Shown: positions 1-7,390 of the stretch, one piece after another
How the letters are laid out: each line of letters begins with the position of its first letter
Numbering within the stretch: position 1 is the first letter of the stretch
Assembly: GCA_023129165.1 (NCBI GenBank)
Contig: JAGMCL010000096.1
Span: 1 to 59,577, forward strand
DNA: 59,577 nt
Origin: Caldifarciminota bacterium
GTDB lineage: Bacteria > Hydrothermota > UBA3073
Reading direction: 5' to 3'
Translations under genes and position numbers: made by a program
Notes under the pieces: generated by a model
Database searches by the model: none
Told to the model about the DNA's origin: nothing
Seen by the model: the letters and a program-made list of their open reading frames with translations, nothing else

Positions 1-38
1 CTTCTACTGCATTAATATACATCCAATTCAAATATCTT

Positions 39-110
39 CTCGGGGGCAGGGACTCGAACCCCAATTCTCGGCTCCAAAGGCCGGTGTCCTGCCAATTAGA
101 CGACCCCCGA
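39..110 (-). tRNA. tRNA-Gln (TTG anticodon)
   Basis: The complement folds into a 72-nt cloverleaf. It has a 7-bp acceptor stem that starts U1-A72, as is usual for bacterial tRNA-Gln, a D arm with the AATTGGCA loop, and an anticodon loop CTTTGGA giving anticodon TTG for codon CAA. The T loop is TTCGAGT and the discriminator base is G. No CCA is encoded. It lies just downstream of spoVG on the same strand and could be read from the same transcript. Confidence 0.95.
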
Positions 111-149
111 GATTTATAAATTGAATATAAAATGCTATAATAGGTCTAT

Positions 150-407
150 CTATTCCTTACTAGTCTTCTTATATTCTTCAAGCACCCTATCCTGTATTAT
201 ATCTTTCATTTCTCTTGTTAGGGGATGTGCAACATCCTCAAAACTCCCGTCTGGCAGTCTCCTTGATGGCATAGCGACGAATAGACCATTACTTCCTTCC
301 ACTACTCTCAGACCCTTCACTCTGAAGGAGTCGTCAAAGGTAATTGAGGCAAATGCCTTCAACTTCGTCTCTCCACGAGGGAATATCTTTACATCTGTAA
401 TCTCCAT
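150..407 (-). CDS. spoVG: SpoVG family RNA/DNA-binding regulator
   Basis: This 85-residue protein begins MEITDVKIFPRG and matches the compact SpoVG family, with the central FVAMPSRR and the later HPLTREMKD segment. SpoVG proteins are small site-specific nucleic-acid-binding regulators found well beyond spore formers. I chose the second ATG because GGGAGG lies 4 nt upstream. The upstream ATG would add five residues that are really the ribosome binding site. It is the last protein gene of gmhA-ispE-spoVG. The ispE/spoVG neighbourhood is seen in many bacteria. A possible hairpin lies in the ispE-spoVG gap. Identity is secure; the regulon here is unknown. Confidence 0.93.
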   Translation of the reverse strand: MEITDVKIFPRGETKLKAFASITFDDSFRVKGLRVVEGSNGLFVAMPSRRLPDGSFEDVAHPLTREMKDIIQDRVLEEYKKTSKE

Positions 408-445
408 GCATCCTCCCTGCAATAATATAATAAAACGAACCTATC

Positions 446-488
446 ACAGAGTCCAAAGGTTATATTAAACAACTTTTATAGACTCTGT
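446..488 (-). promoter_or_regulatory. Inverted repeat in the spoVG leader
   Basis: ACAGAGTC (446-453) and GACTCTGT (481-488) form perfect 8-bp arms, with further partial pairing (AAAGGTT against AACAACTTT) inside. It sits between ispE and spoVG and has no following U-run, so it is unlikely to be a simple terminator. It could be an mRNA processing or regulatory hairpin. This is inference from the sequence only. Confidence 0.35.
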
Positions 489-532
489 AATTTTTAAAAT
501 CACCTAAATTTAATTCTCTTTTCTGCTCTAAA

Positions 533-1369
533 CTACATCAGACATTCTACAATCCGCACATCCTCTAACCCAATAATTTTCTTCCATCTATTTTTATCGT
601 CTCTCTCTTTAATAATACCATATACAACACTACCTGAACCTGACAAACAAATGCCAATACAGCCATGGTTTGATAATCTCTCTTTTATCTTAGTAAGTTC
701 AGGATATTTCTTTATTACAACCCTATCAAAATCATTATATAGAGAGGTGGCAAATTCGTCTATATTACCACCTTTAAGTGACTCAATAATTATACCCAAA
801 TCTCTCTTTTCTCTGTTCTTTTCTTCATCAAGCAAGTTATATGCATAGGCAGTTTCAATCTTAAAGCCCGGATAAACCAGAACGAGATATATTGGAATAT
901 TCAGGTTTATTGGAGAAATCTTCTCACCACGACCTCTAACAATCGCCGTATTTCCATAAAGAAAGAATGGAGCATCACTGCTGAGTGAGAGTGCTATATC
1001 AAAAAGTGCATCCTGTTTAAGTGGGTAGTCAAATATCTGATTCAAACCTTTAAGAAGTACAGCAGCATCTGAACTTGCTCCACCAAGTCCACTTCCCTGC
1101 CATATATTTTTTTTCAAGTAAACCTTTACTCCACCATTAAGTTCTAAGTCCTTGAAAAACTTTTTAATTACATGATGACATATATTCTCATCACCATAAG
1201 GTGGAGTATCTGTGTCAAAGGTTATCTTCTTATCTGTTTTTTCAATAAATATTTCGTCGTAAAAATCTATCTTTTGAAAGATGCTCTCTATATCATGGAA
1301 GCCATCTTTTCTCTTTTCAAGAACCGAAAGTCCAAAGTTAACCTTTGCAAAAGCCTTAAGAGAAAGCAT
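533..1369 (-). CDS. ispE: 4-diphosphocytidyl-2-C-methyl-D-erythritol kinase
   Basis: GHMP kinase of the MEP isoprenoid pathway: phosphorylates the 2-hydroxyl of CDP-methylerythritol using ATP in the cytoplasm. The N-terminus carries KAFAKVNFGL and KRKDGFHDIES, the usual IspE opening. The glycine-rich ATP loop is GSGLGGASSDAA near residue 95, and the C-terminal GHMP motif is LSGSGSVVYG. About 278 residues is normal for the family. I start at the ATG (1369), which has GAGGTG 7 nt upstream, rather than at the TTG two codons earlier. The start lies inside the end of gmhA with a 14-nt overlap, so translation is probably coupled. Confidence 0.94.
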   Translation of the reverse strand: MLSLKAFAKVNFGLSVLEKRKDGFHDIESIFQKIDFYDEIFIEKTDKKITFDTDTPPYGDENICHHVIKKFFKDLELNGGVKVYLKKNIWQGSGLGGASSDAAVLLKGLNQIFDYPLKQDALFDIALSLSSDAPFFLYGNTAIVRGRGEKISPINLNIPIYLVLVYPGFKIETAYAYNLLDEEKNREKRDLGIIIESLKGGNIDEFATSLYNDFDRVVIKKYPELTKIKERLSNHGCIGICLSGSGSVVYGIIKERDDKNRWKKIIGLEDVRIVECLM

Positions 1370-1925
1370 CCTCAATCACCTCTGCTATGATATGTCCGAT
1401 AAGTATATGGCACTCCTGAACTCTCTGGCAATTTGTAGATGGAACACTTATCGCCACATCAGCTATATCCTTTAACCTTCCTTCTCTACCAGTTAATGCA
1501 ATCGTCTTTATACCAAGAGATTTTGCCTTATCAACTGCTGAGATTATATTGGGGGAGTTGCCACTGGTGGAGATTGCTATTAAAACATCCTCAGACCTTC
1601 CTATGCCCTCTATCTGACGGGAAAAAACATCGTTGAATGATTCGTCGTTAGAAATAGCAGTCAGGAGGGATGTATTGGTGGTTAGGGAGATGGCTGGTAA
1701 AGGTATTCTTTTTTTTGTTAGCTTATGGACAAATTCTGCAGCAATATGCTGTGCATCAGCTGCACTTCCACCATTTCCGCAAAGTAATATCTTTTTACCC
1801 TTTTTAAGTGCATCTAATACAACCTTAGAAGCCTTTTCTATGCGTTCTACCTCAGACTTAAGTTGTTTCGTAACACTTATACTATCGGCTATAACCTCGA
1901 GTGCCTTTCGCTTTGTATCCACCAT
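1356..1925 (-). CDS. gmhA: Sedoheptulose-7-phosphate isomerase (phosphoheptose isomerase)
   Basis: First step of ADP-heptose synthesis for LPS inner core: isomerises sedoheptulose 7-phosphate to D-glycero-D-manno-heptose 7-phosphate. The SIS-domain motifs are clear: CGNGGSAADAQHIAAEF near residue 50, ISTSGNSPN near 118, and QECHILIGH near 170. The 189-residue length is typical of GmhA. AAGGAAAC lies just upstream of the ATG. It heads a minus-strand unit with ispE and spoVG behind a near-consensus promoter at 1967-1995. Its pathway partner gmhB is at the other end of the window (58868-59422), so the pathway is not one operon here. Confidence 0.93.
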   Translation of the reverse strand: MVDTKRKALEVIADSISVTKQLKSEVERIEKASKVVLDALKKGKKILLCGNGGSAADAQHIAAEFVHKLTKKRIPLPAISLTTNTSLLTAISNDESFNDVFSRQIEGIGRSEDVLIAISTSGNSPNIISAVDKAKSLGIKTIALTGREGRLKDIADVAISVPSTNCQRVQECHILIGHIIAEVIEDAFS

Positions 1926-1966
1926 TTATGTTTCCTTGGCTTTTAACAATTCGATGTTCTGTTTCA

Positions 1967-1995
1967 ATTATACAACAACATTTCAAAATTGTCAA
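1967..1995 (-). promoter_or_regulatory. Sigma70-type promoter of gmhA
   Basis: On the minus strand there is TTGACA, a 17-nt spacer and TATAAT, preceded by a T-rich run. It ends about 40 nt before the gmhA start. It is a perfect match to the housekeeping consensus. Confidence 0.8.
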
Positions 1996-2050
1996 GAAAA
2001 AAATTCCACAGAAATGTATTTATAGTATTCCGTACTGATTTTAATACTTT

Positions 2051-2325
2051 CGTCATTGCGAGACTGAACGAAGTGAAAGCGTGTCAATCTCATATTTGCT
2101 ATAATTCAGTAAAATGCGATTGCTTCGTCGTCCGTCAATCGACGGACTCCTCGCAATGACAAACATTGACCTCTGTCATTGCGAGCGAATGAAATGAACG
2201 TGGCAATCTCTTCCCGATTGTCCGTCATTGCGAGACTGAACGAAGTGAAAGCGTGGCAATCTCATCCAGAGTGCCTGTCATTGCGAGTCCGTCGTTTTTC
2301 TTGACGGACGTGGCAATCTCATCCT
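2051..2325. repeat. Array of five GTCATTGCGAG-type palindromic repeats
   Basis: The 728-bp gap 1926-2653 has no gene. It holds five copies of one imperfect palindrome whose ends are GTCATTGCGAG and GTGGCAATCTC: about 2051-2092, 2117-2160 (reverse orientation), 2173-2214, 2222-2268 and 2277-2325. The middles differ: some are CTGAACGAAGTGAAAG-like and others are GTCCGTC hairpins. Related copies are at 5527-5732 and 28960-28992. Such elements are widespread interspersed repeats in uncultured bacteria. Confidence 0.85.
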
Positions 2326-2342
2326 TTGTAACCAATCAATTG

Positions 2343-2372
2343 TGGAGTGCCCCGCCTCGGCGGGGTACTCCA
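2343..2372. repeat. TGGAGTGC hairpin repeat
   Basis: TGGAGTGC at one end and TACTCCA at the other flank a GC-rich stem (CCCCGCC-TC-GGCGGGG). It is one member of a family whose other copies are at 8974-8997, 37636-37686, 41688-41711 and 56126-56150. Confidence 0.7.
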
Positions 2373-2490
2373 TAATGTGTCTTTATTTAATACATATATC
2401 CAAATAATAAGAATTTAATAGAATTTACCCCTATATTCTATCAACTAAATTGTAGATGAACCGAAAAAATATAATTCATTAAATTTTTTC

Positions 2491-2519
2491 TTGACTTCTC
2501 TCACATTTAATATTATAAT
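2491..2519 (+). promoter_or_regulatory. Sigma70-type promoter
   Basis: TTGACT, 17 nt, TATAAT, with a T-run directly before the -35 box. It lies about 135 nt upstream of the DUF3788 gene, leaving a long leader with no evident gene in it. Confidence 0.7.
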
Positions 2520-2653
2520 AAAATATAAAATAGCCAACAGGCGAAGTGAAATACTAAAACTCGTGTTGAATCCTGAAAGATGTATGCGACTTCGGGTATG
2601 TTTAGGACATTGTGCGAAATTCACTGATTATTTGGTAACTGAAGAGCGTTAAT

Positions 2654-3082
2654 ATGAAAAAATATGATAGATTATTAAGTAAAGAATTAGTTCCAAGCAT
2701 TGACAAGATAAAACAAACAATTGGAAATGATTTTTCATTGTTTTGGGACGATATCTGGAATTATATTAAAGATGCATATGAAATTAATCCAGAATTAATG
2801 TTTTATGGGAAAAAATATGGATGGTGTTATAGATTTAGAAAAAGCTTGAGGACACTCTGCACAATTTTTCCTGAAACTGGCTCTTTCACTATTCTTATTA
2901 CTTTGGGTAAGAAAGAAATTGATAAATTAGATTTTGAAAATCTCTCAGAGTATACAAAAGATATATTCAACAATACACCACAATTACACGACGGTAGTTA
3001 GCTGTGGATTAGAGTCTTAAAGGCTGGTATAATATCTGATATAAAATTGTTATTGAAATCAAAACGAAAACCTAAAATATAA
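2654..3082 (+). pseudogene. DUF3788 family protein interrupted by an in-frame TAG
   Basis: The reading frame gives 115 residues with DUF3788 features: FWDDIWNYIKDAYEI, then KKYGWCYRFRKS and RTLCTIFPE, FTILITLGKKE and TPQLHDG. It then hits TAG at 2999-3001. Reading on in the same frame gives LWIRVLKAG and SKRKPKI before a TAA at 3082, which is the tail expected for this family. Homologues I recall have a Trp at this place, so a single TGG-to-TAG change explains the interruption. The protein would lose its last 27 residues. It could still be a functional short form. TAG is a normal stop elsewhere in the window, so recoding is unlikely. The function of DUF3788 is not known. Confidence 0.75.
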
Positions 3083-3092
3083 ATGGTAAAAG

Positions 3093-4235
3093 ATGAACCA
3101 TAAGTATATTGAAGTTATATACAATAGATTTAATGTTTCTGATAAAGATAAATCATTATTCAAAAAGATTAGCGAAACACCTACAGAGAGACGAGGATAT
3201 ATATTAAAAGATGTAGAGATATTGGCAGAACGGGCAGATTTAGCCTATACACTTCTTGCCCTATATCGTCAGCAAGTTAATACTGGATTTGTATTAGCCG
3301 ATCCTCTAAAATCTGAGGGGAAAGAAGAGAAAAGGTTCTTTGACCTCAACACTGGTATTACTTTTCATCTACAATGGAATCCAGATTGGGAGTTAAGAAA
3401 AAATCATAAACTGCTTATTAAGCGTGGTGTTATCGCAGAGTATGTTGATACAGTAAAGTTGGTTAATAAAGATAAAAATGGAAAAGCCTGTTATCTATGT
3501 AAGGAAAATATTGATATTCAAAATCCCAAAGAGATTTTATTCAAAATCGAGCTTGCTGGTGAAAAATATTATGCAGGTTCAAACTTTGCTCATATTGTAA
3601 ATAACCATTTTACAATAATGAATGCGAAACATCGACCCCAAAAATATAGAAAAAAGATACTTGAGGTATCATATGATTTTATAGATAAAACAAATGGTTA
3701 TTTCAGGACAATATTTAATTCGTTGGCAGGAGCCTCAATTGAAGAACATGAGCATCTGCAGGTAACATCTGAAGAGTTACCTGTCGAAGAAATACGAGTT
3801 GAAAATAAAGATGTTGTATATGAAAGCAATGGAATAAGGATTTCTCGACCAAAATACTATATTCCTCTCTGGATAGTTGAGGGAACAGATAAGATAATAA
3901 TTGAGGATGCAGTAGATAAAATTATTATAAAATGGCACGGTATAGATGAACAATATCATACAGAAAATATCATCAGTACAAAAACAGATGATAAATACCG
4001 AACATTCATTATATTAAGGGACAAAAGGAAACTGGCTGGTATGGGAAAAAAGGGTCCTATGGCTACTTTTGAAGCTGGAGGGAAGATTATTTTATCCTAT
4101 AAACCAAGTGTTAATAGCAAGAATGAAACAAATGAGAGAGAAATTTTTGATAGAGCAACTCTTGAAACAGTAAAACTAATGTTGGTGGGGATTTCTCCTG
4201 AAAAACAACTGACTGAAGTAGAGTTCAAATATTGA
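3093..4235 (+). CDS. HIT/GalT-type nucleotidylyltransferase-like protein (DUF4922-like)
   Basis: This 380-residue protein resembles the DUF4922, GDP-hexose phosphorylase and Ap4A phosphorylase group of the HIT superfamily. Seen in the sequence: FHLQWNP near residue 91, a CYLC cysteine pair near 136, an FTIMNAKHRPQ segment near 178, and the HIT-like ASIEEHEHLQ near 213, whose histidines would form the nucleotidyl-transfer site. The C-terminal half is less familiar. Family enzymes move or phosphorolyse nucleotidyl groups on sugars or dinucleotides. The substrate here cannot be read. No strong ribosome binding site is visible. It starts 11 nt after the decayed DUF3788 frame, and a methyltransferase remnant abuts its stop. 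Confidence 0.6.
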   Translation: MNHKYIEVIYNRFNVSDKDKSLFKKISETPTERRGYILKDVEILAERADLAYTLLALYRQQVNTGFVLADPLKSEGKEEKRFFDLNTGITFHLQWNPDWELRKNHKLLIKRGVIAEYVDTVKLVNKDKNGKACYLCKENIDIQNPKEILFKIELAGEKYYAGSNFAHIVNNHFTIMNAKHRPQKYRKKILEVSYDFIDKTNGYFRTIFNSLAGASIEEHEHLQVTSEELPVEEIRVENKDVVYESNGIRISRPKYYIPLWIVEGTDKIIIEDAVDKIIIKWHGIDEQYHTENIISTKTDDKYRTFIILRDKRKLAGMGKKGPMATFEAGGKIILSYKPSVNSKNETNEREIFDRATLETVKLMLVGISPEKQLTEVEFKY

Positions 4236-4479
4236 CCTCCTCAGGCGTATTCACAAAGCGCTAATTCCAGGTGGTATTATCATTATCGACGTCCCAATGT
4301 CAAGTGATAAGCCAGAGGAGTTATCCTGTCTTGTCACACTGCTCACATGGTCTATCAGTGGTGGAGCAGCTCACTCGTTCGCTGATTACAATAAGTGGTT
4401 GGTGAAAGAGGGTTTCACGGAAATCAAGCAGCATAATGATAAATGGTTATCAGCAAAAAGTAAAAGTGGTTCTATTTAG
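4234..4479 (+). pseudogene. C-terminal remnant of a SAM-dependent methyltransferase
   Basis: Translation from the stop of the preceding gene gives DLLRRIHKALIPGG and IIIIDVP, then a tail containing WSISGGAAHSFADYNKWL and EGFTEIK. This is the last third of a class I O-methyltransferase-like fold: the strand-4/5 region with the PGG turn, and the C-terminal strands. The SAM-binding N-terminus is missing, and the junction coincides with the 3' end of the HIT-type gene. A 60-residue ORF beginning at the internal ATG 4297 would lack the fold. I read it as a 5'-truncated gene left by a deletion or rearrangement. Confidence 0.65.
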
Positions 4480-4486
4480 AAGTAAT

Positions 4487-5275
4487 ATGAAAACTTCAGA
4501 GATCATATATCCCACACCTGAGCATGCAGAAGCTGCAGCATTTATTATTGAGCATTTCTCTAATAACAAATATATTGAAGTCTTATTACTTACGGGATCT
4601 TGTGCACGGAACAAAGCTACAAAAGATAGCTGCCTTGACATAGCACTACTCGTGAAGCCAGATGTATATAATAAAAGAAAGGTAGAATTGGAAGAACAGT
4701 GGCGTGCCATTTATGATAAAGAAATAGTTTTTAAAAAGCTCGAGTCAGTTGGAGCATACTCTCATGTGGATTTAGATATTATTGATGGTGTATTCACTCA
4801 AAAATACCATAGCTGGACTTCAGGTCCAGATGGTTTTGAGTTAGAAATTGGTAACTATCTGGCATACAGCGTTCCTCTCTTTAAAAGAGGAGATTATCTA
4901 TCAAAACTTAAGTCTCGTTGGCTGCCTTACTATTCAGAAGAATTGAGAGAAAAACGCAAAGCTATGGTTATAAAATATTGCAAGAACAATCTTAAACATA
5001 TTCCACTTTTTGTAGACAGGGGTTTATATTTTCAAGCCTTTGATAGGTTATACAATGCATATAAGGAATTTTTACAAGCCCTTTTCATCACAAAAAGAAT
5101 ATACCCAATCGCATATGATAAATGGATAAAAGAACAGCTTGTTGAAATTCTGAATCTTAAAGAACTATATAATATTATTGTAAATTTACTTGAGCTCAGT
5201 CCCTTTGAAAGTGAAGAGATAAAGAAAAAAGCCAAAGTAGTGGAAAGTCTACTAACGAAATATATAGATTGGTAA
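4487..5275 (+). CDS. Nucleotidyltransferase-fold protein
   Basis: The 262-residue protein has a pol-beta-type start: LLTGSCARNKATKDS then CLDIALLV near residue 40, and a later acidic strand VDLDIIDG near 105. The family G-S-x(n)-D-x-D pattern is present, but the first Asp position reads Cys. The rest includes GPDGFELEIGNYLAYS, NNLKHIPLFVDRGLYFQAFDR and KEFLQALF, typical of an all-helical C-terminal substrate domain. It may modify a small molecule or be an inactive relative. I start at ATG 4487, 8 nt after the methyltransferase remnant; an upstream in-frame start would overlap that remnant. I do not recognise a specific substrate. Confidence 0.6.
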   Translation: MKTSEIIYPTPEHAEAAAFIIEHFSNNKYIEVLLLTGSCARNKATKDSCLDIALLVKPDVYNKRKVELEEQWRAIYDKEIVFKKLESVGAYSHVDLDIIDGVFTQKYHSWTSGPDGFELEIGNYLAYSVPLFKRGDYLSKLKSRWLPYYSEELREKRKAMVIKYCKNNLKHIPLFVDRGLYFQAFDRLYNAYKEFLQALFITKRIYPIAYDKWIKEQLVEILNLKELYNIIVNLLELSPFESEEIKKKAKVVESLLTKYIDW

Positions 5276-5917
5276 CATTCTTTCAGACCTTTATGTGCCA
5301 TATATATCTACCTTTCGTCCACCTATCTACTGATCTGTCTTCCGATAGGTATACCCGCCATCGGGCAGGAGAGACGGGTTAATCCCCCTAAACATCCATC
5401 TGTATGTAAAAAATATTACCTGCATCTCTTCCTACATGTAGATAAAACAATATATTGAATTGATACTGTATGACAAAGCTAAATGAGATTGCCAAGCTAA
5501 TATTTGCAACGACAGGAACCTACTCCTGTCATTGCGAGGAGTCCGTCGTCCGTCAAGAAGTGCGACGGATTGACGGACAACCTGCCTACCCTGCCTACCG
5601 GCAGGCAGGCGAATCAATATCATTCTTTGGAATCTAAAGAAACTAAATAGGAGTGACAGTCTTTAGACTGTTAAGGAAGTCAATAATTTTAAGGATGAGA
5701 TTGCCACGCTCATTTCATTCACTCGCAATGACACTCTCTTTTCTCAATATAACAAGTCCCGATGACTATTCGAGTGAAGTAATCTCTATATTATGGACAT
5801 ATTGTGTTTAAAGGAGAATGTATTAGTAACTAAATACAAGGAAAGTTATTCGTAAGCATTTACGTATTTTAAATATCATTTGAATCAATAAAAATGGAGA
5901 GGAACCAAATTTTTATG
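5276..5917. repeat. Gene-free region with dispersed palindromic repeats
   Basis: No credible gene is seen between 5276 and 5917. It contains a GTCATTGCGAG-type repeat near 5527-5580 carrying an internal GTCCGTC hairpin, a CCTGCC/GGCAGG palindrome at about 5581-5612, and a reverse-orientation repeat (GAGATTGCCACGC to CTCGCAATGAC) at about 5696-5732. A short CCCGCCATCGGGC hairpin lies near 5350. Confidence 0.7.
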
Positions 5918-5946
5918 TTGACAAACTTGTAATTATATTATATAAT
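5918..5946 (+). promoter_or_regulatory. Sigma70-type promoter
   Basis: TTGACA, 17 nt, TATAAT, a perfect consensus match. It lies about 200 nt upstream of the membrane protein gene at 6143, with an AT-rich leader between. Confidence 0.75.
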
Positions 5947-6142
5947 TAAATAATTAAAATTTATTTTCACTTTAACAGCATAAGATTAACCTACAGAAAA
6001 TTGTTCTTATACTTTCAATTGCTATTATTGGATAAAAAGTTTATAGCTGGTCCACTTAACCAAATTTGCCTTTTAACAACTTATTTTACCCAATAAATGT
6101 TTTATATAGGTTAATGAAAAATTAATGATAAGGAGGTTCAGT

Positions 6143-6841
6143 ATGGAAATGAGAACTAATAATATTATGAGACTACAACTAATCAATGTCTCTATCGCTA
6201 TTTTAGGGCTTGGTTCTCTCTGGGGTCTTTCTGAGGTAATGTTAGGCGGTGCGATAAGGGATGCAGGACTTCCTTTCCGTGCAGGTATTTTGACCGGAGT
6301 CGGAATAGGTATCATGGGTATTTCTATGGGTATCTTTAGAAAGCCACTAATGCTGTTGGGTATTGCATTGGTAGCGATTTTAGGTAAGCAACTTGTAGTG
6401 CCCATTCTACATGTCTCGATAATGTGTAAGGCAAATTCCTGTCTGGCTGTAATGTTGCAGGGATTTGCTCTTACCGGAGTGGTGACTCTAACCAGACGCA
6501 AACTTGACAAAGGCAACTTATTCCGAATAGCAAGTGGTATGTCAGCAGGATTGTTGGCGGTTACTGCTTTCTACTTTATTGGCATGCATTTAGCCCCATG
6601 TCCTTATCTCATGTCCTTCAACTATCCTGGCGGTTATAAGGCATTTCTTACAGTCGAAGGTTTGGTTTGGATGACTTTCTCAGGAATACTTTTTCCTGTA
6701 GGATACTGGGTGGGAGCAAGATTCAGGGATACTATTGTTGTTCTAATAAAGAGGAGACCCCTATTCTATTTCGCCACTTCAGCAGCACTTGCGGTTTGTT
6801 GTTGGGTAGCAAGCGCTTTTGCTATTGCTGCTGGATTCTAG
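6143..6841 (+). CDS. Polytopic membrane protein of unknown function
   Basis: 232 residues with about six hydrophobic segments and short loops, for example ISIAILGLG-type and GILTGVGIGIMG-type helices. Loops carry WGLSEVMLGG, a paired-Cys loop IMCKANSC and HLAPCPYL. The overall look is of a small integral inner-membrane protein, possibly an ECF-transporter S-component-like or vitamin/cofactor permease, but no signature proves this. I start at ATG 6143, which has AAGGAGG 7 nt upstream, not at the ATG six codons earlier that precedes the ribosome binding site. The stop TAG lies inside the first terminal inverted repeat of the element at 6838-6975, so the natural C-terminus may have been changed. 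Confidence 0.55.
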   Translation: MEMRTNNIMRLQLINVSIAILGLGSLWGLSEVMLGGAIRDAGLPFRAGILTGVGIGIMGISMGIFRKPLMLLGIALVAILGKQLVVPILHVSIMCKANSCLAVMLQGFALTGVVTLTRRKLDKGNLFRIASGMSAGLLAVTAFYFIGMHLAPCPYLMSFNYPGGYKAFLTVEGLVWMTFSGILFPVGYWVGARFRDTIVVLIKRRPLFYFATSAALAVCCWVASAFAIAAGF

Positions 6842-6975
6842 TGCTGTGTTAGCAAAGTTAATTTCGCTTTTTTTCAGAATATGGTAGACGCAGGCTTCAG
6901 CCTGCGAATTACAACACAACCTGAAGGTTGCGGATACATCTAAAATGTAACATGCCTTACTTTACACAGCACTAG
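6838..6975. mobile_element. 138-bp MITE-like element with 12-bp terminal inverted repeats
   Basis: CTAGTGCTGTGT (6838-6849) is perfectly inverted as ACACAGCACTAG (6964-6975). Inside are two strong hairpins: CGCAGGCTTCAGCCTGCG (about 6888-6905) and CAACCTGAAGGTTG (about 6917-6930). There is no coding capacity. The structure is that of a small non-autonomous element. The stop codon of the upstream membrane protein lies within the left repeat. Confidence 0.65.
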
Positions 6976-7057
6976 CCAAAGGGTATAAGCCAGCAAATAT
7001 TGTTAAACTGAAATAACAGAACAGGCAAGACAGCGAAAAGAAACCAACAAGGCAGTA

Positions 7058-7381
7058 ATGAGCAATTCTTTTTATAAAATTGTAATAGATATTATAAAAG
7101 GCATACCTGAAGGTAAGATAGCTACCTATGGGCAGATTGCGGCTTACGCCGGGAATCACATGGCTGCTCGTCAGGTCGCCTATATACTACATTCATCTTT
7201 CCGTAAAGAGAATCTTCCCTGGCATCGGGTTATAAACAGTAAAGGCTGTATATCATTAAAACACCATCATGGATATGAACTTCAAAAAAAACTCTTAAAA
7301 GAGGAAGGAATAATCTTTGATGAAAATGATTGCATCGATTTAAATCGCTTCCTCTGGATTCCTCAAATTGGTAATTGCTAG
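7058..7381 (+). CDS. Alkyltransferase-like (ATL) protein of the MGMT family
   Basis: 107 residues of the O6-alkylguanine-DNA alkyltransferase C-terminal domain: the helix-turn-helix region with TYGQIA (residues 24-29) and AARQV (37-41, containing the arginine finger). The active-site segment reads PWHRVI, with Trp55 where alkyltransferases have the acceptor Cys. That makes it an ATL: family members bind and flip O6-alkylguanine and hand the lesion to nucleotide excision repair, but do not dealkylate it. Its stop is 9 nt before the EEP-family gene, so the two are probably co-transcribed. Confidence 0.88.
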   Translation: MSNSFYKIVIDIIKGIPEGKIATYGQIAAYAGNHMAARQVAYILHSSFRKENLPWHRVINSKGCISLKHHHGYELQKKLLKEEGIIFDENDCIDLNRFLWIPQIGNC

Positions 7382-7390
7382 GAGGTAAAA

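Noticed and set aside
2051-2325. CRISPR array
   Set aside because: The copies are palindromic, differ in orientation and middle, and have no regular spacer length.
2999-3001. TAG recoding (pyrrolysine or reassigned stop)
   Set aside because: TAG is the natural stop of several intact genes here, including those ending at 6841, 8455, 11637 and 30270.
5432-5623. 63-residue minus-strand ORF
   Set aside because: It consists of repeat sequence (GTCATTGCGAG and CCTGCC palindromes).
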